Shown: positions 12,401-23,200 of the stretch, piece by piece
Layout: each line of letters begins with the position of its first letter
Numbering within the stretch: the first letter of the stretch is position 1
Program-made: the position numbers and the translations under genes
The notes under the pieces: model-generated
Database searches by the model: none
What the model saw: only the letters and a program-made list of their open reading frames with translations
Told to the model about the DNA's origin: nothing
Assembly: GCA_964036195.1 (NCBI GenBank)
Contig: OZ038456.1
Span: 20,474,104-20,538,103, forward strand
Direction: 5' to 3'
DNA: 64,000 nucleotides
DNA from: Sphaerolaimus hirsutus
Lineage: Eukaryota; Nematoda; Chromadorea; Monhysterida; Sphaerolaimidae

Positions 12401-15400
12401 GAGCGTTTTTAGGAGTTTAAAACACTTTTGACCCGATAAAAATGAGTATTTTGATTGAATGTTAGAAATTGTAGGTAGATTGATAATTTTCAATTAATAT
12501 AGGTGAATTGAATAATCTCCTTGAAATTAAAGAACGTTGCAGCTTGTGGCAACGCCGTACCCCAGATAGACCGTCAGATGTTTTTTCTTTTTTTATTTCT
12601 ATTTTTATTTTAATCGGCAGACGGAACTTATGTTCCGCCTCAGTCGACGCTCAGCGAAGGGAAACATAAGTCAAACAAAACTGATTCGTTTCATGTAAGT
12701 CGAGTTTACATAGTGGTGGAATGGCGCCACGGCTCTGGCGCCATTAGTAGGCGCCACGCCATGGCGCCATTGGCGTTGGCGCCAGCGCCATGGAACGCTG
12801 TAAATGTATGTAAATATACATACAAGACAGCAAAAAGCGCAACAATTGAGTGTATTTATAATGATTTGCGGCCAGATGGAGCAAATCTGATGATAATGCT
12901 TGAAGAATGCGCGCCTGCGCGCAAAATTTTTTGCGCTGACGTCGAAAAAGTCACATTTTCCGGTCACTTTCTGGTCTCGCACTGGGAAGGGGGGGGGCTG
13001 CAGCCCCCCCCCCCCGCGCCCCTCCCCCTGGATACGGCCCTGAGCTTATTATTTCATGGTAGAATGCAGAAATCAGAGTTGTTATAATAATACTGGTATT
13101 AAAAAAAGTGAGAAAGCAAACATATACGTTTTCTGTACTCGCGTACTTTCAAAAAGTACATGAGTAAATGAGTACTGATATTTTTTTCTGGAGGAAACGT
13201 AAATGTGTTTATGTAGTACGCATATTATTGAGTACAAACATAAATAACTTTTGCCAACTACGGTTAAAACTGCCACAAAACCAATGAAAACTACTACCAG
13301 TGATAATGTGTATACTGCAGCGACATTACACCTTACAATGAAATCTACAATATCCCGTCTGAATAAACGAACATACATAAAAAATTTCATCATAAATATT
13401 TATCAAAGCAATTTGATAAATATGATGAAATTTTTTTATGTTTGTTCTTTTATTCAGGGGGGACATGGTAGATTTCATTGTAAAGTGTAATGTCGCTGGA
13501 GTATATGTGAAATTACACGCTCCCGCGCAATCATTTTGCAAACAGATGAATTTTGCAATTTTGAACACGCATCAAGATGTTCAGCTGCTGTTTAAAGGCT
13601 TAGATGTAGGTGTTGAAAAAACGCTGTTTGAAAACTTTAAGATTCCTAGAAAATTTCGGTTCTTTCGGGTATTTACTTCGGTTCCGGGTATAAGTGCCGG
13701 TTCTCGGTTCCGGTTCGGTTCTCAAGCTCGGTTCCGGTTCTCGGTTCTCGGTTCCAAAATAGTGCTCGGTTCTCGGTTCGGTTCGGTTCGGGTCGGTTCG
13801 GTTCCCCAACCCTACATATGATATGCACATTTTATGTAGGTATCTACATGTGAGTGAATGTTTTTACTGGTTGTTCACTGCTGAAAAACTTCATTTCAGG
13901 GAAATTTAGCAAAAATGTGTTGTTACCAATGTGCTTTTTTGCCAACTACTAAAAAGTTACATATAAATAGTCAAAAGCATATCAAATTATCTCACTACAA
14001 TTTTAGGATGTGAAATATTTATTTTACTGTTTCTGCCAAAAATATGAATATGTTATTGCTTTATTTTTTATTAGTTTAAAAATTCTCATACAACACAATA
14101 ATTCAAATTAAATATCAACAGCATCAAATGCCTTAAATAAAAACCACAAATCCATCTGTTCTATCATTTCTGGAACTGACCAAACACAGAAAATTGCATG
14201 CACATCACTTCATTAACAACTAAATATGAACACAATAAATAAAGCCAATCCCACCATATTTTAATCAGACCTATTTCCCTACCCAGACAACTCACTCCTA
14301 GCACTAGCTGTGATTATGAATTTGCTGAACTGACAACTGGCAAAAGACACAGTCTACATTCACTTTTTCCACACAGTCAAAGTTTTGTCGGCTTCACATC
14401 TAGACCATATGATAGTGAGCAAAGTGATCAATTCAGAATTAGCAAGAGAATTGTGGCCAAAGGAAATGAGCCAAATTACAAAGGATTGCGAGATTTTTGT
14501 CCACTGTGCAATAATTCAAGGTCTCCACTGATTGGGGAGACTCGAGCTAGTGGGAGGTGGGTTTTTTAGTGTTATGTTTACTATTTTTTGTTTTTAAGTT
14601 AATGTGATGTTTGCCTTTGTGCTTTTAAATTGGATTTCAAATTGGTATTTATCTTATTGTGTTGTTAAACATTAGGTGATATTTATGGAGTTCTGAGGTT
14701 AGGTAGGGCATGTTTTTATTCTGGAAAGAAAATTCACAGATATTGAGATCACTGAAATAGTGGTTAGCATTCAAGTAATTTTATCATCAGTGATGGCAAA
14801 AAAAATTATTTTGCTTGACACACAAGAGATTTGAAACAATTTGGTATTTACCGTGTCAAATTGGGACATAATTTGTCACTGGTTTAGTTTTTGTCTTTAC
14901 TCATCTTATTCATGCCCGAATACTGATTATGTATAGGTATTGGTTTCTACATACCGTATTCCCATCGAGATTCCCCAGGTCTGAGCGAACTGAGAAAAAA
15001 GCCTGTTCTTTGCAGGTTGAGGAAAATGTATGTTTTTAAAAAGCCTGTTTAAAAAAATGATCCTTCACGAAAATTTCGGACGGAATAATAATCCCCGCTT
15101 GGAAAAGTTCCCCTCGAATTGACCCCCTCAAAATTTGCTGGCGAAACAATAAACCCTCTGGGGGTATTGTAGGAAATACGGTACCTGTGAAGCGTTAGTA
15201 TTTCATTAGAATGTCTGCTCGTTTATCTATTTTTCAATACACACGTTGTCAGTTGTCACTTTCACAGTTATTGTTGCAATTAAATGGGCTTCATAACAAA
15301 ATATTTAATGACATGACTTTTATTTGAAATTTGCTGCCTCATAATGTCAAAAACATCAACATTATTGGTAGGACCACGCGATCACAGTTGTTAAAACGTA

Positions 15401-17048
15401 TTTACGTTTAATCGATAAATACGTTTACGTTTCCTCCCGAAAAAAATACCGGTACGCACTTACTCGCGTACTTTCTGAAAGAAAAAATACTCAAGTTTAC
15501 GTTAGCTGTGGGAAAAAATATTCAGTTTTACGTTTTCGCAGGAAAAAGTATTTTACTCACGTTTTACGCAGCATAAAAGTAAAAAGTTTTGGCTTTACGT
15601 TTTCTGTACTCAGTGGTGAGTAAAAAATACTTTATGTTTACGTTTACTTTGAAAAAAGTTTGATACTTTGAACAACTCTGCACGCGACAGGCACATGGAT
15701 CGACACGGGTAATGGTGTAAAAGCGCCATGGCTATGGCGTTAGCGCCAAAGAAAATGGCGCCATTTTGCTGTGGTTCCAATTGCACTCGACTTTTGATTT
15801 GGCACCATGCCAATGAGAAACGCGCTTTGGCGCTATCGGCACTTGTCGCTAAATTTTCATGGCGCCATGGCGCTGAGCGCCAGTGTTCGTGCAAATGTAG
15901 CGCTGGCTCATTTTGCTCTATTTTACAATGACACCGTTGGCGCTTATCGCTATGGTTCTAAAAAGCGCCATGGCGTTTTTACAATACTGGTAAATTTCAT
16001 ATACCTACGTATGTATTTAAGTGTATTTATGTACTCGTAGATATTTATTCGATCCAAAAACATGAGTGTTACTTACTCGTGCAGTTTCAAAGCTGTCACA
16101 AACATACTCAAATATATTTTGTCATGTTTGTTTCACAAGCACTACCTCGCTGAACTAGACATCTAGAGAGGATATTTTTGTACTCTTTGACCCTGCACAC
16201 ACTAGTTGACAACGAAATGAAATGTCAACAGGTTCCCATCCCAATTGAAGGCTTGTCGAGTTGATAAGTAACAATACAGATTTTAGTATACACATTGCTT
16301 CATGGCTTGTATTAACATTTCACATATTTAGAAATATTTTTTTATTTTATTTTAAATATTACATTTGAACATCGTCCGTCGCCTTGTCAGCAAGCTTTGA
16401 ATTGGGATCGGGACCAGTTGACATTTTTCGTTGTTGTCAACTTCTGTGTGTAGGGCCTTTGGTCTGTGTTCATCTATTATTGAGTAGAGTATGTAGCAAG
16501 ACTGACACTCATGCACTTTTTTAGTAATTTTTTTGTAGAACTTGTCCATTTGTAAAAGAAATTAAAAAGCGTTTACATCCGCGGATAGATGCAAACAGTA
16601 TAGGTATGTTTCCCACAATCTTTCACAACATTCAACGACAATTAAATCCATCGCGCTATTTTTATCATCACATCGCCGACAATCAATTCGTCAAATCAAA
16701 TTTGTCGTAAAAACATTGACAATTTGTCGTAATTTTTACAGGCCCCGCTTCGGCAGTCACAATCACACTTCGTCGGTGATTTCCGCGGTTCAAAATTGGA
16801 AATTATGGCGTCAGGGTGCTTTGCACAGCGCCAGGCCCAGTTCCAGTGGGAATAGTTTGGGTCGGTTATCGAATTGTCTACTTTTGTGTGGTTTAATCAG
16901 TTTTTTAATTGTTGTTTTTATTGAGATTGATGAAAAGTTGTTAACTTTTGAGTTGAATGCAGCTGTCATTCTAGTGTTGATTAGAGTTGCTAAAATACAG
17001 CTACACAGTCTACACAACGTTTCAAAGAATAATATTTTTACTTTGTAA
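3433..17048 (+). CDS. Unrecognised 223-residue protein with two C-terminal membrane segments; three exons
   Basis: The exons are 3433-3527, 14287-14556 and 16742-17048. The ATG at 3433 follows an A-rich context. Exon 1 ends AG|GTAGGT in phase 2, exon 2 is entered after CCCTACCCAG and leaves AG|GTGGGT in phase 2, and exon 3 is entered after TTTTTACAG. All phases fit and the frame is open to TAA at 17046. The product starts MDTRISASSEQDQTC, has a CPLC pair near residues 103-106, and has hydrophobic segments near 164-183 and 191-207. The first two-thirds is Ser-rich and hydrophilic. I do not recognise the family. It could be a tail-anchored hairpin membrane protein, but that is inference. Intron 1 (10.8 kb) holds the nested hAT-like elements at 8122-13822. 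A further phase-neutral exon inside that intron cannot be excluded, so the internal length is a minimum. Confidence 0.6.
3612..3863. repeat. TAGTGATGG-family MITE, degraded
   Basis: The left end is TAGTGATGGAATGGCGCC. The right end is CCATCAGTA, one base off the expected inverted repeat. The interior has many GGCGCC motifs. The flanking 8-mers do not match, so the target duplication has been lost or the copy is rearranged. It lies just after the donor site of the 3433 exon. Confidence 0.6.
3904..4320. repeat. Possible inverted-repeat element with TAGCGG ends
   Basis: It begins TAGCGGAAAAATTTG and ends TTTTGTGGACCGCTA. A similar TAGCGGTCCAAAAAT end occurs at 17094. No matching target duplication is seen, so this is tentative. 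Confidence 0.35.
4349..4647. mobile_element. TA-target inverted-repeat element (CCGTATTTACTCGAATAA variant)
   Basis: The ends CCGTATTTACTCGAATAA (from 4351) and GGGGTAAATACGG (to 4645) are flanked by TA on both sides. The subterminal tracts are AATTCCCCC repeats. The interior is short and non-coding. Confidence 0.7.
4648..5817. other. Intronic stretch with CGGAAA and CCCG motif fragments
   Basis: No exon is supported. 4905-4975 has a short run of ACGGAAAACGG motifs like those in the element at 46604. 5235-5335 repeats TCCCG/CGGGA motifs, and 5590-5610 carries ACTCGGCAGACACGATACTC, a motif also seen near 26905 and 41050. At 5690-5760 is a GACG-rich tract. Confidence 0.4.
5818..7008. mobile_element. 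CAGAGTTG-family hAT-like element, split by a later insertion
   Basis: The left part (5818-6022) starts CACAGTTGTTAATGAG with GTACTCGAGTAC-type motifs. The right part (6720-7008) ends GGTACTTTTAACAACTCTG. The target duplication is poor (about 6 of 8). The inserted element at 6023-6719 separates the halves. Confidence 0.6.
6023..6719. mobile_element. Long terminal-inverted-repeat element, TA target
   Basis: Arms of about 160 bp (6025-6190 and 6560-6717) are near-perfect inverted copies, starting CAGGGGTGGGCATCTTCAG and ending with its complement. The flanks are TA on both sides. The central ~370 bp is unique and has no credible reading frame. It sits inside the element at 5818-7008, so it is the younger of the two. 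The TA flank is compatible with Tc1/mariner-type integration. Confidence 0.75.
7246..7352. repeat. Degenerate GGCGCC array fragment
   Basis: Scattered GCGCCATGG and TGGCGC motifs resemble the interior of TAGTGATGG elements, but both ends are missing. Confidence 0.4.
7614..8042. mobile_element. TA-target element with TAGAACGGC repeats
   Basis: The ends are CCGTATTTCTTCTAATAG (from 7616) and its near complement (to 8040), flanked by TA. Subterminal regions repeat CTCCAATAGAACGGCA. Two further copies lie at 42094-42514 and 58719-58914. The family shares the CCGTATTT start and TA target with the poly-C family and is probably a relative. Confidence 0.8.
9626..10065. mobile_element. TA-target poly-G/poly-C element
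   Basis: The left end is CCGTATTACCTCGAAATACC (from 9628) and the right end its complement (to 10063), with TA on both sides. G-run tracts flank a central 200 bp that recurs at about 25740-25960 and 33540-33740. It is nested in the hAT-like element 8130-11049. Confidence 0.85.
10236..10693. mobile_element. hAT-like element, CAGGGACGTAGCC family
   Basis: The element spans 10244-10685 with an exact 8-bp target duplication, ATCACTGT. The terminal inverted repeat is CAGGGACGTAGCC (left copy with one change). A GGCGCC cluster lies at 10503-10575, about 260 bp from the left end. The corresponding end of the larger relative at 11404-13042 has the same cluster at about the same distance. Confidence 0.88.
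11396..13050. mobile_element. 1.6-kb hAT-like element, CAGGGACGTAGCC family
   Basis: The element spans 11404-13042 with an exact 8-bp target duplication, AGCTTATT. Its ends are CAGGGACGTATCC and GGATACGGCCCTG. A G-rich tract follows the left end and a C-rich tract precedes the right end. A GGCGCC cluster lies at 12711-12795, about 250 bp from the right end. The central kilobase is AT-rich with no transposase frame that I can see. It is nested in 11101-13814. Confidence 0.88.
13074..13264. repeat. CAGAGTTG-family element fragment
   Basis: It starts CAGAGTTGTTATAATAATAC and ends TTTTGCCAACTACGG. Inside are GTACTCGCGTAC-type motifs. The right end is altered and no target duplication is visible. 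Confidence 0.5.
13311..13508. repeat. Large fold-back repeat (about 85-bp arms)
   Basis: 13311-13395 is the near-perfect inverted copy of 13425-13506, with a loop of about 30 bp. Reading frames of opposite strands are therefore alike here, which explains the mirror-image short proteins in this stretch. Confidence 0.7.
14952..15183. mobile_element. TA-target element, short copy
   Basis: The ends CCGTATTCCCATCGAGATTCC (14954) and GGAAATACGG (15181) are flanked by TA. The GCGAAACAATAAACCC and AATTTGCTGGCG motifs match longer copies. It lies in intron 2 of the gene that starts at 3433. Confidence 0.65.
15375..15688. mobile_element. CAGAGTTG-family hAT-like element
   Basis: The element spans 15383-15680, with ends CACAGTTGTTAAAACG and GAACAACTCTG. 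The flanking 8-mers CACGCGAT and CACGCGAC match at seven of eight positions. Internal motifs are TACGTTTA and the like. Confidence 0.75.
15711..15990. repeat. GCGCCATGGCGC array, TAGTGATGG family without clear ends
   Basis: Many GCGCCATGG motifs occur between TAATGGTGTAAAAGCGCC and GGCGTTTTTACAATACTGG, whose outer bases are roughly inverted. No target duplication is seen. Confidence 0.5.
16190..16460. repeat. Inverted repeat with CTAGTTGACA and CAATTGGGAT motifs
   Basis: About 70 bp at 16195-16262 recurs inverted at 16383-16453. The 65-residue frame on the minus strand at 16352-16549 overlaps one arm, so I do not call it a gene. Confidence 0.5.
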
Positions 17049-17093
17049 AACGTAAACAATACAGTTTTCACATACGTTATAACAAATTACTGA

Positions 17094-17251
17094 TAGCGGT
17101 CCAAAAATCGCGAGGATTTATATTTGAAAATATAACAAAGTAAAAAAAATTTATATTTAAAAAAATTTTCTCCAGGTTTTTCAGAAAGATTTAAATTTAT
17201 TTTGTAAGATTTTCTGATATTTTTAAAATTCACAATATTTTTGGAACGCTA
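17094..17251. repeat. AT-rich inverted-repeat element with TAGCGGTCC ends
   Basis: It starts TAGCGGTCCAAAAATCG and ends ATTTTTGGAACGCTA, enclosing AATTTATATTTAAA-type sequence. It lies right after the stop codon of the gene that starts at 3433. No target duplication is visible. Confidence 0.45.
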
Positions 17252-17464
17252 TCGCTATATGAACTCGGAACAGTCGGTGCACATATCATGAAACTGTCTA
17301 GTCCACCTACATAAAGTCTACCGATAAGCCACATGGTCCATGGAACAAAAAAGTTTCATGCAGTCTGATTAATTGAGCGCAGACGCGGCCCATTCTGCGC
17401 TATGACATAATTAAATGTCTCTGTGCACAGCGTATGCATAAACAGCAAAACATGACGGTATGGA

Positions 17465-17870
17465 TGCGCGGTGAAGCGTCGTGAAGAGACTTCACGCGGA
17501 CGCCCCCCCCCCGACGTTTCACAACGTTGACGCTTCTACATTCATCACGAATATTGCGTGAAGCAACTTCACACTTTTGATATATACCCCGGGTTTTTTT
17601 TTCCGAGTGGAAGTTTTGAGGGAAGTTAAACGAGGTGGGGTGTATTTCGAGGGGGGGGGTTATAAATTCATAGTGCCCATTTTGAGGGGGGGGGGGTACT
17701 TCGAGGGAATACGGTACCTACCTATTTTCGTGAAGCGTGGGGAAGCACCAACATCGTGAAGTGTCTTCACACAATTTTTCAAAGTCGAATTTAAGACGGC
17801 GGTGAAGCTACTTGACAAGACATTTCACAGGGAATTTCGTGAAGCAGATGGAAGTGGGCTTTTTCAAACG
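17465..17870. repeat. GTGAAG/CTTCAC palindromic repeat, interrupted by a poly-G element
   Basis: GTGAAGCGTCGTGAAGAGAC, CTTCACG and related motifs recur on both sides of a truncated CCGTATT-family element (about 17583-17714, intact right end ATACGG followed by TA). The same GTGAAGT/ACTTCAC theme builds the minisatellite at 28127-28375. Confidence 0.5.
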
Positions 17871-18374
17871 AACCAGCCAGCTCTCTTCCCGACGCATCCT
17901 ACACTTATATTTTGCTGTGATATGTATTCATGATTAATTTATGAGTAATGTTTTTCAACTTGTAGAAAACTGTACGATTGTCTCATCCAGTCAACATTCA
18001 ATAGATTCATAGAGAATGGGTGGAGAATTATGTAAGATATATTTTGTGCATAATTCTTCACCTTTCTTTCAATTTTACTTTTTTGATGTTTTTTTTGTTT
18101 TACACATGCAACTTACATGTAAGATTACCAATGGTACATGGAAAGTTTTGCACATCTGCTGTGTAGGATTTCCAACAGTACATATATGGGGATTACCAAT
18201 GGGGAGATTACCAACAGTATTCTCCCTTTTGAGACTGAGACCAAACCTGTCATTTTTATCTCTTGATACTAAGACTACGACCAAGACTGATATATTTTTT
18301 CGAGACCATACCCCAGTTTTTATCTGGAAGAAAGGTATGCCCAATGTTCCTGACATGCCCCCTTCATTTGCATT
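17871..18374. other. No gene seen
   Basis: An open frame from 18016 starts MGGEL but runs into pyrimidine-rich, low-complexity sequence. A donor (TAT|GTAAGA) follows the fifth codon, but its phase does not fit the exon at 20241. I leave it unassigned. Confidence 0.3.
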
Positions 18375-18612
18375 TGCCAGGTGCCAGTTCCGCAAATTGA
18401 GAAGTGAAAGGTAAAATGGCAAATGCGAAGTGAATTGAGAAGGAAATTGGCAAAAGCGAAATGAAATGGCAAGTAAATTGTCAAAAGCGATGTAAAAATA
18501 GTAATTTCCCTTCACATTTGCCAATTTCTTTCTCAATTCACTTCTCATTACACTTCGCATTTGCCATTTTACTTCTCACTTCTCAATTCGCTAAACTGGC
18601 CCCACGAATGCC
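18375..18612. repeat. Inverted-repeat MITE with GTGCCAGTTCC ends
   Basis: The left arm has AATTGAGAAGTGAAAGG and ATGGCAAATGCGAAGTG; the right arm (from about 18545) is the complement. The outermost bases CAGGTGCCAGT resemble the element that fills the intron at 21802-21994. No target duplication is visible. Confidence 0.55.
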
Positions 18613-18643
18613 AGGCATGCCTCCCTTTCTAATAAAAACTTAC

Positions 18644-20225
18644 ACTGACACTAGCATTCAAAAAAATCACCAATTGTTTGGAAAATATATATAAATATAT
18701 CACCCCAAACATGGATAAAATATAAATATATATAAATCACTCAAGGCCTTCAGAAAATATAATTAAATCACTGAAAAAATAACTCTAAGTTCAAAAAAAA
18801 TCACAAAAAATCACTTGCGGTTTATTTAAATTGCAAGCAATATTGTGGGCTATTGCGGCTTAATTTACCATTTGCAAGCACAAAAATGTACTCTAACATC
18901 CCACAATCTATTGATTATTGTTTCACAAGCAGTATTCATTTCATACAATATTGACAAGTGAAAAAATCACACAAATATCACAACAGAAAAATTCAACCTA
19001 CAACCTCAATGACAACTTCAAAAACATTTTGCACTGCAAACATGGTGCACTGAACCTATAGTGCCTGGTTGTGGCAGTGATGTTTGACTAAATAGGTGCT
19101 TAGTACTTGCAGCAGTGCCAGGTATGCCGAGGAAGTTTAGTGTGAATTCACTTACCATATTTCCTTGAAATACCCCCAGGGGTTTTTTTCAGAGTGAGAA
19201 TTTTGAGGGGGTTATAAATTCATAGTGTCCGTTTTGAGGGGGGGGTATTTAGAGGAAATGCAGTAGTTCATGCAATCATCTAGTGTTTTCAAGAGCTACT
19301 TTTTCAACAGTGGTGAGCTGTGAAAACTCAGGGCACACGGCTACATGTTTGGCAAAATTTTGGTGACATTTTGGTGACACCATGGTGACAGTTTTCCACA
19401 GTTGTCCCCCATATTTGATAACTGGCAACATTGGTGGATGTCACCAAGTGTTGCCAGCTTTCAAAAGTGGTGAAGTGAGTTTTCAATTACTGTAGATCAT
19501 TTTTGATGACATTGAGCAGGTATTTTTGATTCAATGTTATGTTTTATTTCAGAAAAGTATGTTATAAGATAGAGAGATGCTTTATACACTAAAACGTGAC
19601 AATACAATTCATAGCAGGATGACATAAGAAGTTACTAAAACAGTTTACATCATTGTCACACACATAATGAAGACTAAGTGATGGTGATATCACCATTTGT
19701 CATCATTTGAGTTTTTACATTAGGTAAACACAGTGGCAAACAAGTGACTTGCCAAAACAACCCCACTGAAATTCACGCTATTTGTGAAAACTGAACATCT
19801 ACAGCATTCTATTGTGGAAAACTGGATGGTGACATGTCACCATTTTTGGCCATTTCAGTTTTCAAAAAAGTCATGGTGAAAACCAGTGTGAGTAGGCACA
19901 ATATTAACCTGCTTCAAACACTATTTTAACTCAATAATGCTCTACATGAGCAGATGAGAGATTTTCAGGAGAAAATTCTCTTGCAAAATTCAAAATTCTC
20001 TTGCACAAATTAAATGTTTTAGTCATGAAGCGCAATACTTGCCCCACAATGTATCTAGTATGAGTGATTTTCTCAGTGATTTTTTTTTGAATTTGAAAAA
20101 TATATAAAAATATATCACTCAGAATTTGAAAAAAATATAAATATATATAAATCACGGGTTATTTATATTTATTGTGATTTTCGAAAATATAAATCACGGG
20201 TTATTTTTCGAATGCTAACTGACAC
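18644..20225. mobile_element. 1.57-kb hAT-like element (TAGCATT family)
   Basis: The element spans 18652-20217 between an exact 8-bp duplication, ACTGACAC. Its ends are TAGCATTCAAAAAAATCACC and TTTTTCGAATGCTA. Subterminal tracts are AAATATATATAAATCAC repeats. The interior carries a short poly-C element (19153-19265) and inverted TGGTGACA blocks near 19350 and 19830. It ends about 20 bp before the splice acceptor of the 20241 exon. Confidence 0.85.
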
Positions 20226-20240
20226 TGAGCCTGACCCCAG

Positions 20241-23200
20241 GAACTCTCAACATCATGCCAACCACCAAAACCGCCCCACACTTCAGCCGACACAATTTCC
20301 AACCTCCAAACATCCACATCACTCGACTCATCGATATCAAACAGAGGAATTCAATTAAAGTGTCATGCACAAACGCAAACCACTGAGTCTCACAGATCAT
20401 CTCTTAGATTTGTGAAAATGTTGGCCGCTACTAGATTGAGAGTTTTGAGACAGATTAGGCAGAGGGAGCAGGCTCATTCTACTAGAAGGACTGGCACTGC
20501 GAGATCTAAGGTTGGTAAGGGATTGCGCAGGGGTAGGGAAGGGGGGTGGGTTGGGGGAGGCGTTACCCCCCCCCAAACCGCGCAGCTATCGATCTATCCC
20601 GGAGGCAAAATTTTGGGCTACTATCCCGTAACCCCCCCCCCCCTCAAATCGGCCAGCTATCTATCTAGTATATGTGCTTATATACCCATTTTTCACCTAC
20701 TTTGAGCGATTTTTCTCCATTTTCTTCCTTCTATGCCTTTATATTGAACATCCCGCGAACCCCCCCCCCAAACCACCACCCAAACCCCCCAGAAATTTTT
20801 TCAGCTATCTATTCCTTCGGAAGAGCGATTTGCTATCTATCCAACCCCCCAGAGGGCAGCGGGTCGAAATCTAGAAGACCCCTGGGATTGTGTACTGTAT
20901 TCCCTTGAAATACCCCCAGGGGGTAATTTTTCAGAGTGGAAATTTTGAGGGGGTATTTCAAGGGGTAATTGTTTTGCCAGAAATTTTCAAAAATGTTGTA
21001 GTTAAGAGTGGGCTTTTACGTACCCAAAACTGGTAATAAATGTCACCAAATGGGATATATTAGAGCATATACAGTTAGATGGCTATTCAAACTACTTTGT
21101 GTAGCTGTGATTGCATACATGCAATATATTGCATACATGATGTACCTCATTTAAGATGGGGTATTTAAAGGGGGTATTATTCCTCAGATCGTTTAGACCT
21201 GGGGGTATTTTGAGGTTGGTAATTCAGAAGGTATTTCAAGAAAATACAGTCTGCCAATATTGATATTGATCAGATTGAATGCTATGCAAAGAATAAGTTT
21301 TGATGAATAAGGTCATGTGAAATGTTGTAAACCAACTCTACTGACACTAAAAGTCATGTAATGAGGTGAGAAAAATACAGATTGCATAGTGTATGGGCAG
21401 TAGACTATACCACATTTTCCCCAGATGGGTCAAGTCTCTAGTGACTGTCACTTTCAAACAATTGCTGAATTTTGAGCACTGAGAGAGTAATAAATAGCGT
21501 AAAAATAGGGTGTGAATTGGAATCAGACAAGTAAATTTTTCACATTTTCTCAGACTAAGGATAGGTGTCAGACTAGTAATCTCAATAGAAGGACTATATT
21601 AGAACCAACCGAAAAAGCAGTACTTTTCCTTTTTCAGCACCGAGAGCATGCCTCTGACCCGAACAAAGATGAAACACCAACAAAGGAAGCAAATCAATAC
21701 CTTTCTGCTGACTCAATGCACTGTAACACAAAGCTAGATGGCACCCATTTCCATTCAACAAACACATCCCCACGAGCTGAAATCAGTTTCAAAGTGTCCA
21801 GGTGCCAATCCCAGACCCTGTAAAATGCCCTGCAAATGTCAAATGTCACACAAAGTGTCAAAAGTCATGTAAAATGCCCTGCAAAATTGCAATGTATGTT
21901 TGCCATATTGGAGGGCATTTTACATGACTTTTGACACTCTGCGTGACATTTGACATTTTACAGGGCATTTTACAGGATCTGGGACTGCCCCCAGATCTCA
22001 ATCTCACCACAATCAATTGTGTGATAGGGACCCTTTAAACCATGACAAAAGCAATGTGAGAAATGGCAGAGTGGAGTGTGGTGTCAATGTTCTTGCCGAG
22101 GCAGGTTCAGTTTCTAAACCATCAAAAAGATTATCAAAGCCACAGGACATTAAAGGTGAACAGGAGAGGCATGAAACTGATGATGAAATTTGTAACATGT
22201 CCAAAACAAAAGTGAAGGCCAAGAATTGTCTTGAGAAAAAGGCATTTTCAGTTGATGTGCCTGATGACAATGGTAATGGTGAGTGTACAGTTGATGTACT
22301 ATTCTGACTTGATGCTGTGCATGCAAAAAGGTGTTAACAGCAATGAAATTTTTTTTTTACTCTACAAGAGGCACACATTGCACATTGTTATCACTGTTAG
22401 CAACAATATAGACAAAGATTGCATGCACAATATCACAAAAGTGCACCCACTATCAAATCTGTTACAATATTTATATAATGCACCATTTTGCAGCTTTTTC
22501 ATCACACAACAAGCAATTGTGGCCCGCCTCATTTCTGTCTCACTCAAAACGTCAGCAGGGTGCTAAAACTTCCAAAAACATCGGCAAGCAAAGATGCAAG
22601 GCTTCTAAATACAAAGAAACAACAGCATCCACTCTTGTGGACCAGGGAGGATATGGGAATCACTCAGTTCCAATGTCTCCTACTGATCAAGGTTTGTTGG
22701 CAGATTACCACATTAGTCACATGCTGAAAAATCATGGTTTGTGTGTGCACATGCAGAATGTGTTTGTACTCTGTGGAAGTAGCTTAGTGAATAACCTGTC
22801 TTAGTCATGTTTTTCATCTATATTGGGATTTTCGGTGAACTGTTCACAACAATCCTCACACAAGTGCAGCACTTTGTGTGCATCACAACACGGGTGATAA
22901 ATATCAGTTATTGGTAAGGCGTCCACACTGTGTCTGTAAAATTGCACATCACACACTCATTTTTCCCTGCATTCAATCTGAACATTTATTTCCATGTCAT
23001 CCTGATTAACTACACATAAATATTTCCTGTTGCAGGAGACTCACAACATCACAATCTGAGACCACCAGGCCATTTAACAGAGGCCATGGCACAACTAGAA
23101 TTGGTGCACAGAGAAAAGGTGCTTTCACTGCATACTGACACACCACAATCAGACAGGACCGAGTCATGCAAAAAACAGGCCATGCCAAACCACGATGGTG

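Larger units (their letters stand above)
11093..13822. mobile_element. hAT-like element (TAGGGTTGGG family) with CGGTTC arrays and nested insertions
   Basis: The element spans 11101-13814 between an exact 8-bp duplication, CATATGAT. The ends are TAGGGTTGGGAA and TTCCCCAACCCTA. Left (11115-11300) and right (13655-13805) arms are arrays of CGGTTC/CGGTTCTCGG motifs. The body is interrupted by the element 11404-13042 and by a CAGAGTTG-like piece at 13074-13264. Without these insertions it would be well under 1 kb. Confidence 0.88.

Noticed and set aside
13326..13568. Two very similar short proteins on opposite strands
   Set aside because: They lie on the two arms of one fold-back repeat, so the likeness is structural and not evidence of coding.
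16352..16549. 65-residue minus-strand frame with a C-x2-C motif and a true ATG
   Set aside because: It overlaps one arm of an inverted repeat, and I see no splice sites or neighbours that would make it a gene.
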